DNA from: Gillisia sp.
GTDB taxonomy: Bacteria; Bacteroidota; Bacteroidia; Flavobacteriales; Flavobacteriaceae
Direction: 5' to 3'
Length of the DNA: 64,000 nucleotides
Assembly (NCBI GenBank): GCA_024635655.1
Contig: JAGXIL010000007.1
Span: 62,001-126,000, forward strand
Shown: in pieces, positions 57,905-64,000 of the stretch
Numbering within the stretch: the first letter of the stretch is position 1
Layout: the number at the start of each line of letters is the position of its first letter
Made by a program: the position numbers and the translations under genes
Notes under the pieces: generated by a model
The model's input: only the letters and a program-made list of their open reading frames with translations
Database searches by the model: none
Told to the model about the DNA's origin: nothing

Positions 57905-60900
57905 AAAAGATAAAAATAATATTACAAATAATAATCAAGACGAACCCAGAGGAAATGAAGCTGAAAAAAACCAGATTTCAGAAAAGGACTTGAAGATGCC
58001 TAATGCTTCAGGAGATGGAAAAGATACCACTTCCGGGGATAAAAAGAAATCTGATTCACCAAAGCCAAAAGGGACCAGCAAGTTGCCGCAAAGGGAAGAA
58101 CCTGGCTTTTCAGGGCAAAACGAGGGAGATTTCTCCCCTGCCGGGGCAACCGGATCAACTGAGGATTCCGGAAGCAAACCCCAAGCAAAAGGTAGAAAAA
58201 AGAAAGCTTCTACCACTGCAAAAGTCAAAGAACCCGCCAAAATAACCCAGGCAGCTAAAGGAAGATTTGAAGCGGACGATAAAAATGCGATAACCGAGAA
58301 AAAAGTTCCTGAAAATCCGGAAGATACTTCTGACGATAAACCTAAACTTCCTAAACCTAAAAAAGCTTTACCCGGAAAATCATTAGCAGAAGGTAAACCA
58401 AAACTTCCTAAACCCAAAAAAGCTTTACCTGAGAATGGTGCGACAGAAGTCAATACAGTCGGAAGTAAAGCGAGGTCCGGTAAAAAGATTTCTGCTTCAG
58501 GTAAGGCTGTAAAAGGGAAAGCAACGGATATCCAATCAAAAGAATCGATCAAAAAAACGACTTCCAAAAAAGCAACAGGAACAAATAAATCATCAGACAA
58601 AATTTTTAAAGGGCCTGAAGTTAAAGGAGGAGGAACCAATAAAACTACAGATAAAAAATCTGCAGATAAAAAAACTTCTAAGAAAAGTAAAGAAAAGGAA
58701 GCAACTTCATTTACCGAAGATCTCACCAATTTGGCAAAAGTAACAGCGGGTAAGATTGCAGATAAGATCCTTCCTGATGAAGAAACAAGAGATCAAATAG
58801 CTAAAACTGCAAAAGATATATTACCGGGGAAAGAAGATATTACCAAAACAGCTAAAGATCTTCGAAATAAATTTTCACCCGAGGTAGATCTTGTAAATAA
58901 GGCAGTTGACAAGGTTATTCCCGGGGACGAGATAAATGAAAAAGCCGGTAAAATAAAGGAAACGGCAAGAAGGATTAAGACCCGGAATCAGGAAAAAGCA
59001 GCCGAAAAGAAATTGAACGAGATCTCCCTGATTTCTGAATATGATATCCATTTATTTAAAGAAGGAAAACATTTTCATTTATATAAAAAACTAGGATCTC
59101 ATCCTATGGATTTTAACGGGGTGAGCGGAGTCTATTTTGCCTTATGGGCTCCCAATGCCAAAAATGTATCGGTTATTGGAGATTTTAACGACTGGTATAA
59201 ACAAGCACATCCCATGAACTCCCGCGGAGATGAATCAGGAATTTGGGAAGTTTTTATTCCGGAAGCAAAAAAAGGAAGCCTATATAAGTATTATATACAA
59301 TCTACTACCGGTTATGAGGCAGAAAAAGGAGACCCTTACGCTTTTATGTGGGAGGTCCCCCCTAATACAGCTTCTGTGGTTTGGGATCTGGAATCCTCCT
59401 GGAATGATTCCCAGTGGATGGAGAAGCGTAAAGAAAATGCCGGTAAGGCCAAACCGGTTTCGGTTTACGAACTTCACGTGGGATCCTGGAGGAGAGTTCC
59501 TGAAGAAGGAAACAGGTCTCTGTCATACCAGGAATTGGCAGATCAGTTACCGGGATATTTAAATGAAATGGGCTTTACCCATGTAGAGTTTATGCCGGTG
59601 ATGGAACACCCCTTCTTTGGATCTTGGGGATATCAGGTAACTGGGTATTTTGCTCCATCAAGCCGCTTTGGGAATCCGCAGGATTTTATGCAACTGATAG
59701 ATGCGCTACACCAGGCAGGAATTGGAGTGATTCTGGATTGGGTTCCCTCCCACTTCCCTTCAGATCTTCACGGACTTCATTATTTTGATGGGACTTTCCT
59801 TTACGAACATCAGGACCCCCAGAAAGGTTTTCATCCCGATTGGAAAAGTTATATTTTTAATTTCGGAAGGAATGAAGTGCGTTCCTTTTTGATCAGTAAT
59901 GCCTTATTCTGGCTGGATAAATTCCATGCTGATGGGCTGAGAGTAGATGCCGTAGCTTCTATGTTATATCTGGATTACTCCAGAAAACACGGGGAATGGC
60001 AACCCAATGAGCAGGGTGGAAATGAAAATCTTGAAGCTATAAGCTTTTTGAAAGAATTTAATGAAGTAGTATATTCCGAATTCCCTGATACTATGACCAT
60101 CGCTGAAGAATCAACCGCCTGGCCCATGGTTTCCAAACCCACTTATATGGGAGGATTAGGCTTTGGTATGAAATGGATGATGGGATGGATGCACGATACC
60201 CTGGATTATTTTCAGAAAGATCCTATTCACAGAAGGCATCATCAAAATACAATAACCTTTAGTACCAACTATGCATTTACTGAAAATTTCATGCTTCCGC
60301 TTTCTCATGATGAAGTAGTTTATGGGAAGCAGTCTTTATGGAATAAAATGCCCGGGGATGACTGGAACAAATTCGCCAATTTAAGATCACTCTACGCCTA
60401 TATGTTTGCTCATCCCGGTACAAAGTTGCTGTTTATGGGAGCAGAATTTGCTCAAACTACAGAGTGGGACCATGATTCGAGTTTGGACTGGCACCTTACC
60501 AATGAGGAGGCTCATAAAAAAGTTCAAACCACCATTTCCTCTCTCAACACGCTGTACAAAAATGAACCTGCATTATATGAAAAAAGCTTTGATCCGGAAG
60601 GATTTGAATGGATAGATTTTAATGATGCAGAAAGTAGTGTAGTAAGTTTTATTCGAAAAGGAAATGAATCAAAAGATAATATACTGGTAGTTTGTAATTT
60701 TACCCCGGTACCAAGGGAAAATTATCGAATTGGTGTCCCTGATGAAGGAAATTGGACCGAAATATTCAATAGTGATGATAACAATTTTGGAGGTAGTAAC
60801 ATAAGAAATCAGGAGGTTATAAAAGCGGAAGAAGTTCCAGCCCACCGACAAAAACATTCTGTTTCCCTTACTTTACCACCAATGGGAGTAGTTTATTTTA

Positions 60901-60917
60901 AAAAGGAATTGGTTTAA
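57897..60917 (+). CDS. glgB: Glycogen branching enzyme with long Lys-rich N-terminal extension
   Basis: A 1006-residue GlgB; typical ones are 630-730. Residues 1 to about 375 are not found in usual GlgB: rich in Lys, Ala, Pro, Ser, Thr, with repeated KPKLPKPKKALP (148-159 and 167-178) and three helical segments ending in ILP or VIP plus acidic residues. Then follow the CBM48 (FALWAPNAKNVSVIGDFNDW) and the GH13 barrel with nucleophile Asp684 in GLRVDAVASML, acid Glu737 in TIAEESTAWP, and LPLSHDEVVYGKQSL. It makes alpha-1,6 branches. The ATG lies inside the treS end, behind GGGAGG. Confidence 0.93.
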   Translation: MAKKDKNNITNNNQDEPRGNEAEKNQISEKDLKMPNASGDGKDTTSGDKKKSDSPKPKGTSKLPQREEPGFSGQNEGDFSPAGATGSTEDSGSKPQAKGRKKKASTTAKVKEPAKITQAAKGRFEADDKNAITEKKVPENPEDTSDDKPKLPKPKKALPGKSLAEGKPKLPKPKKALPENGATEVNTVGSKARSGKKISASGKAVKGKATDIQSKESIKKTTSKKATGTNKSSDKIFKGPEVKGGGTNKTTDKKSADKKTSKKSKEKEATSFTEDLTNLAKVTAGKIADKILPDEETRDQIAKTAKDILPGKEDITKTAKDLRNKFSPEVDLVNKAVDKVIPGDEINEKAGKIKETARRIKTRNQEKAAEKKLNEISLISEYDIHLFKEGKHFHLYKKLGSHPMDFNGVSGVYFALWAPNAKNVSVIGDFNDWYKQAHPMNSRGDESGIWEVFIPEAKKGSLYKYYIQSTTGYEAEKGDPYAFMWEVPPNTASVVWDLESSWNDSQWMEKRKENAGKAKPVSVYELHVGSWRRVPEEGNRSLSYQELADQLPGYLNEMGFTHVEFMPVMEHPFFGSWGYQVTGYFAPSSRFGNPQDFMQLIDALHQAGIGVILDWVPSHFPSDLHGLHYFDGTFLYEHQDPQKGFHPDWKSYIFNFGRNEVRSFLISNALFWLDKFHADGLRVDAVASMLYLDYSRKHGEWQPNEQGGNENLEAISFLKEFNEVVYSEFPDTMTIAEESTAWPMVSKPTYMGGLGFGMKWMMGWMHDTLDYFQKDPIHRRHHQNTITFSTNYAFTENFMLPLSHDEVVYGKQSLWNKMPGDDWNKFANLRSLYAYMFAHPGTKLLFMGAEFAQTTEWDHDSSLDWHLTNEEAHKKVQTTISSLNTLYKNEPALYEKSFDPEGFEWIDFNDAESSVVSFIRKGNESKDNILVVCNFTPVPRENYRIGVPDEGNWTEIFNSDDNNFGGSNIRNQEVIKAEEVPAHRQKHSVSLTLPPMGVVYFKKELV
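58338..58430 (+). repeat. Two tandem copies of a 36-base coding repeat in glgB
   Basis: The 36-base units at 58338-58373 and 58395-58430, 57 bases apart, each encode KPKLPKPKKALP with few base differences. They lie in the low-complexity N-terminal extension. Confidence 0.75.
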
Positions 60918-60936
60918 AAAGATCCAAACTCCCGGA

Positions 60937-60974
60937 AATTAAAAAATCCTGCTTTTCAGCAGGATTTTTTAATT
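60937..60974. terminator. Bidirectional terminator after glgB
   Basis: AATTAAAAAATCCTGC (60937-60952) pairs over 16 bp with GCAGGATTTTTTAATT (60959-60974), loop TTTTCA. It lies between the convergent glgB and exported-protein genes. Confidence 0.88.
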
Positions 60975-60988
60975 AAATATTTAATTGG

Positions 60989-61570
60989 TTAACTGATCTT
61001 TAATTCTTCTAAAAACATCTGTTCATCGATTTTGACTTCTACACGATACTTCCCCGGTGGAACCTGAGAAAAATCAAATACTTTTTTCACAACCATTTCG
61101 CTGCTGCTTGATTCCCCAACTAAGATCCCATAAGAGTCATATACCCTGATTTTAGTTTTTATCATTCTGGGATTATTTAAAAACAATTCGACCTGTCTTT
61201 TTTCAGTTTTATAACAGGGCTTAAAAAGAAAATCAGATAATTCCTCTATTACCAATCCTTTATTGGTTTTAGTGATAGTTGTTACTAGCAGGCTGCCCAT
61301 TGTGTCCAGGTTAAGGTAATAGATCCCGATTGGGACCAACTCAAGGTTAAAAGTCTTTTGATAAGACTCCGTTATACCAATGCTATCCTTAAATAGAATA
61401 TTTCCGTAAGGATCGATTAAAAGGAGAACATCTCCTTTGTTACTGCTGTTAAGTTCTACCTTCACGTTTTGACTGTCTAAAACCTTAACATCTAAATCTT
61501 CGGCAGCTTCCATCAAATATCCTGTGCAAAGGGATAATACCATTAAAGCACTTTTAAATACATTTTTCAT
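60989..61570 (-). CDS. Small exported protein of unknown function
   Basis: A 193-residue protein with signal peptide MKNVFKSALMVLSLCTGYLM. The mature part has two similar beta-sandwich-like segments: LLLIDPYGNILFKDSIG and RVYDSYGILVGESSSSEMV, each followed by a IYYLNLDT or GKYRVEVK strand, suggesting a duplicated fold. I chose the ATG at 61570; a longer frame adds 29 residues that do not look natural. An exact -7 match TACATTTG (61618-61611) lies upstream on this strand. It diverges from an AraC-type gene. No family recognised. Confidence 0.72.
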   Translation of the reverse strand: MKNVFKSALMVLSLCTGYLMEAAEDLDVKVLDSQNVKVELNSSNKGDVLLLIDPYGNILFKDSIGITESYQKTFNLELVPIGIYYLNLDTMGSLLVTTITKTNKGLVIEELSDFLFKPCYKTEKRQVELFLNNPRMIKTKIRVYDSYGILVGESSSSEMVVKKVFDFSQVPPGKYRVEVKIDEQMFLEELKIS

Positions 61571-61645
61571 AATTTTCAGTTTAAAGGTTAATAATCTAAT
61601 TATTATGAAACAAATGTATTGTAGATATCCAATGAAAATAACATC

Positions 61646-61667
61646 AGAATATTCCACTAAATATTCT
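61646..61667. promoter_or_regulatory. Inverted repeat upstream of the AraC-type gene
   Basis: AGAATATT (61646-61653) and AATATTCT (61660-61667) form a perfect 8-bp inverted repeat with a 6-base spacer, in the intergenic region of the two divergent genes. It could be a regulator site; no binding data. Confidence 0.4.
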
Positions 61668-61789
61668 AAATTAACATCGTGGATCTTTAAAGCAATAATA
61701 GAAGGTAAAATTGCATATATTTAGGTTAATTATACAGATTGAGAAGTCTCCAACTATAATTATATTATTCCTATTAAAAAGCTGTTAAT

Positions 61790-62668
61790 ATGAAAAATTT
61801 ATCAAGGCCTAAATTTGAAAAAATTGTACCCAATTTTGGAAGTTCATTCTCCTATCGCATATACAACCAGAGTCAGCAGAACAAAAACCATACTTTCTGG
61901 CATTACCATCCTGAGCTGGAGCTTGTTTACGTAAATGGCGGATCGGGTAAGAGGCAAATAGGCAGTCATATTTCCTATTACAGGAAGGGGGATTTAATTT
62001 TAATTGGATCTGATCTGCCTCACTGTGGATTTACAGATAGTCTTAGTGGTCATGAATGCGAAACGGTTATACAAATCAAACCGGATTTCTTAGGCAATTC
62101 CTTTTTTGAAATTCCCGAAATGAAAAACATAAAAGTATTAATGGAAAATTCTAGAATGGGCATTGTTTTCCACGGCGAGGAGAAGAGGAAGATTGGTAAA
62201 GCAATTGAAGATCTAAACACCAAAAGTTCATTTGAAAAATTAACAGGGTTATTGAAAATATTTCATTGGCTTTCAGAAGCAGAAAATTATACTATTCTGA
62301 ATGCACAAGGTTTTATACTTGAGGCTGAACTCCAGGATAATAACAGGATCAACGTGATTTTTAATTTTGTCAAAGAAGAATTTCACCGGCCTATACCGCT
62401 TGAAGAAATTGCAGGCTTGTCAAATATGACTGTGCCTTCCTTTTGCAGATATTTTAAAAAAATCACCGGTAAGACTTTTATTCAGTTCGTAAATGAATAC
62501 AGGCTGGTTCATGCCACCAAATTATTACACGAAAAGCAGATGAGCATTTTGGATATTTGTTTTGACAGCGGATTTAATAATTTCAGCCATTTCAATAAAC
62601 AGTTTAAAAAGTTTACCGGAAAAAGTCCGTCCTATTATAGGAATGAACTAAAATATTCGGTTTATTAA
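61790..62668 (+). CDS. AraC family transcription regulator
   Basis: A 292-residue protein. The N-terminal cupin-like effector domain shows HTFWHYHPELELVYVNGGSG, with His pairs typical of cupins. The C-terminal 100 residues hold two HTH motifs (IPLEEIAGLSNMTVPSFCRYFKK and ILDICFDSGFNNFSHFNKQFKK). It probably responds to a small molecule, perhaps sugar-like, but the ligand is unknown. A strong terminator follows. Confidence 0.93.
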   Translation: MKNLSRPKFEKIVPNFGSSFSYRIYNQSQQNKNHTFWHYHPELELVYVNGGSGKRQIGSHISYYRKGDLILIGSDLPHCGFTDSLSGHECETVIQIKPDFLGNSFFEIPEMKNIKVLMENSRMGIVFHGEEKRKIGKAIEDLNTKSSFEKLTGLLKIFHWLSEAENYTILNAQGFILEAELQDNNRINVIFNFVKEEFHRPIPLEEIAGLSNMTVPSFCRYFKKITGKTFIQFVNEYRLVHATKLLHEKQMSILDICFDSGFNNFSHFNKQFKKFTGKSPSYYRNELKYSVY

Positions 62669-62686
62669 ATTAACGGTACTATTCAT

Positions 62687-62727
62687 AAAACTAAAAAATC
62701 CCGCAAAAAGCGGGATTTTTTAGTTTT
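62687..62727. terminator. Bidirectional terminator between the AraC-type gene and ferredoxin
   Basis: AAAACTAAAAAATCCCGC (62687-62704) pairs perfectly over 18 bp with GCGGGATTTTTTAGTTTT (62710-62727), loop AAAAA. Confidence 0.9.
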
Positions 62728-62739
62728 ATGATGATAATA

Positions 62740-63090
62740 TTATTCGTGGTGCATAAACCGTTGTTTGGCCAGCAATTCCTCTTCACTTTCAACATGATCT
62801 TCATCCGGAACACAGCAATCAACAGGGCATACCGCAGCACATTGAGGCTCATCATGAAAGCCTTTACACTCTGTACACTTATCTGGTACTATAAAGTAAA
62901 TTTCATCGCTTACCGGTTCCTTGGCTTCATTAGCATTATCTTTACGCCCATCAGGAAGGACAATATTTCCTTCCAGGTCGGTGCCATCAGCATACCTCCA
63001 ATCGTCGGCGCCTTCATAAATTGCGGTATTGGGGCACTCCGGTTCACAAGCCCCGCAGTTTATACATTCATCTGTTATTATAATTGCCAT
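62740..63090 (-). CDS. Dicluster 2[4Fe-4S] ferredoxin
   Basis: A 116-residue electron carrier. Two Cys sets: [18 protein letters not shown] and [22 protein letters not shown], the second with the extended spacing of Alvin/YfhL-type ferredoxins. Between them lies an acidic insert and at the end [14 protein letters not shown]. It diverges from the acyl-CoA reductase gene 159 bases away, an order I know from other Bacteroidota. A full promoter match lies at 63240-63210. Confidence 0.93.
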   Translation of the reverse strand: MAIIITDECINCGACEPECPNTAIYEGADDWRYADGTDLEGNIVLPDGRKDNANEAKEPVSDEIYFIVPDKCTECKGFHDEPQCAAVCPVDCCVPDEDHVESEEELLAKQRFMHHE

Positions 63091-63209
63091 AGCTTTTTTT
63101 ATTAATAAAACTTACCTCCATCATTTTTCCATCTCCCGATCAAGGATCAATCTTTAATTAATCTTGATTTATAGGCTAAGTTTAACGGATAACTTTTAAT
63201 TTTGCACTG

Positions 63210-63240
63210 CAAATTTAAAGCCAATTCACTTCATAACCAA
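63210..63240 (-). promoter_or_regulatory. Candidate ferredoxin promoter
   Basis: On the leftward strand TTG (63240-63238) is followed after 20 bases by TAAATTTG (63217-63210), an exact fit to TTG-N(17-23)-TAnnTTTG. The leader would be about 110 bases. A rightward -7 match TAATTTTG (63197-63204) sits beside it, facing acyl-CoA reductase. Confidence 0.5.
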
Positions 63241-63249
63241 ATAAGCTCA

Positions 63250-64000
63250 ATGACAATTAACCAGAGAAAAAAGCATTTTGTACAGGTAGGAAATTTTCTG
63301 GCCCAATTTAAACGCAGCGGCATTGAAAAGAAGAGCAATGTACCTCACAATGAACCTTTTTTTGAAAAATTACAGGAGCAAATTAAAATGGCTGTTCATT
63401 ACAATGGATGGTTTACCAGGGATAATGTTCTATTTGCTTTGGAAGAATGGAGTAAAGCATTAACCGAAGAGAATTTAGATCAATGGTTAAGTGATTATCA
63501 GCTGGAAAACCTCACTCCTAAAACTGTAGGTATAATCCTGGCCGGGAATATCCCCCTGGTAGGCTTTCACGATTTTTTATCTGTGTTGATCTCGGGTCAT
63601 CGGGTTTTGGTAAAACAATCTGTTAATGACCAGCGACTTTTACCTGCAATTGCTGAATACTTAGCTGCTATTGATGAAGCCTATATAGATAAGATCCAAT
63701 TCACCAATGGAAGAATGGCAAACTTTGATGCCGTTATTGCAACAGGTAGTAACAACACCTCCAGGTATTTTGAATATTATTTTGCGAATATGCCTTCTAT
63801 TATAAGAAAGAACCGAAATTCTGTGGCCATTTTAACCGGGGAGGAAACTCCTGCGCAACTGGAGGCCCTGGGCAATGACATGTTCAGGTATTTTGGATTA
63901 GGATGTAGAAATGTGTCTAAACTTTATGTACCTGAAGGTTACGATTTTCATGAATTTTATACTGCAATAGAGCCCTGGCACAAGCTGATGGACCACGCAA
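63250..64000 (+). CDS. LuxC-type acyl-CoA reductase, N-terminal part
   Basis: The frame opens at the ATG at 63250 and runs to the window end, so only about 250 residues are visible. It starts MTINQRKKHFVQVGNFLAQF, and shows the NAD(P)-binding IILAGNIPLVGFHDFLSVLISG and GSNNTSRYFEYYFANMPSIIRKNRNS, matching LuxC-type acyl-CoA reductases, which reduce fatty acyl-CoA or acyl-enzyme to aldehyde. Its role in flavobacteria is not known to me. The catalytic Cys lies near FGLGCRNVSKLYV, so it is present. The rest lies outside. Confidence 0.85.
   Translation, partial: MTINQRKKHFVQVGNFLAQFKRSGIEKKSNVPHNEPFFEKLQEQIKMAVHYNGWFTRDNVLFALEEWSKALTEENLDQWLSDYQLENLTPKTVGIILAGNIPLVGFHDFLSVLISGHRVLVKQSVNDQRLLPAIAEYLAAIDEAYIDKIQFTNGRMANFDAVIATGSNNTSRYFEYYFANMPSIIRKNRNSVAILTGEETPAQLEALGNDMFRYFGLGCRNVSKLYVPEGYDFHEFYTAIEPWHKLMDHA

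Noticed and set aside
57935-58729. Long leftward open frame of about 264 codons opposite the glgB extension
   Set aside because: It mirrors a low-complexity Lys/Ala/Pro-rich region; the product is a hydrophobic repeat of Phe, Leu and Ser with no start context. The rightward frame continues into a clear GlgB.
1-64000. tRNA, rRNA, CRISPR, insertion sequence or prophage
   Set aside because: No cloverleaf, rRNA stretch, spaced repeat array, transposase, integrase or phage structural gene was recognised by eye; a tRNA scan could still find one.

Overview
The window looks like chromosome of an AT-rich marine or halophilic Flavobacteriaceae (Bacteroidota), perhaps near Gramella, Salinimicrobium or Salegentibacter. 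The phylum rests on several signs: ribosome-binding sites are weak, promoters fit the TTG-N(17-23)-TAnnTTTG pattern of this phylum, and the family set is typical (CarboxypepD_reg-like surface protein, ParE-X-ParC operon, 7TM-HD phosphodiesterase, LuxC-type acyl-CoA reductase next to a ferredoxin). The genus is a guess. I saw no rRNA, tRNA, CRISPR array, insertion sequence or phage gene.

Layout. 1-9.8 kb: start of a 7TM-HD protein, thiolase, an NlpC/P60 protein whose catalytic Cys is Ser, gyrA with a TPR gene, and clpC. 9.9-20.1 kb: hutH, nnr, gcvT with an epimerase, pterin carbinolamine dehydratase, yebC, an acyltransferase, proline dehydrogenase, aroB. 20.2-26 kb: DJ-1/PfpI protein, YihY and DinB genes, an Lrp regulator, then an M14 carboxypeptidase diverging from an HTH gene across five copies of a 16-bp palindrome. 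26-32.8 kb: parE-X-parC-mscL and ychF. 33-43.8 kb: a Thr/Gly-rich lipoprotein, pta-ackA, a class II ribonucleotide reductase, a coiled-coil gene split by a one-base shift in an A6 tract, and a large cell-envelope protein.

43.9-60.9 kb is the most distinctive part: a divergent alpha-glucan/trehalose locus. Leftward it encodes TreZ, a GH57 protein, TreY and MalQ. Rightward it encodes GlgE, a TreS-maltokinase fusion and GlgB. On family knowledge TreS and maltokinase turn trehalose into maltose-1-phosphate, GlgE polymerises it, GlgB branches the polymer, and TreY/TreZ release trehalose again, with MalQ and GH57 reshaping chains. The locus could therefore cycle trehalose and branched glucan without local GlgA/GlgC. 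GlgB carries a Lys/Ala/Pro-rich N-terminal extension of about 375 residues resembling a histone-H1 tail.

61-64 kb: a small exported protein, an AraC regulator, a ferredoxin, and the start of a LuxC-type acyl-CoA reductase cut by the window end. Many gene ends carry strong hairpin terminators, often placed between convergent genes.
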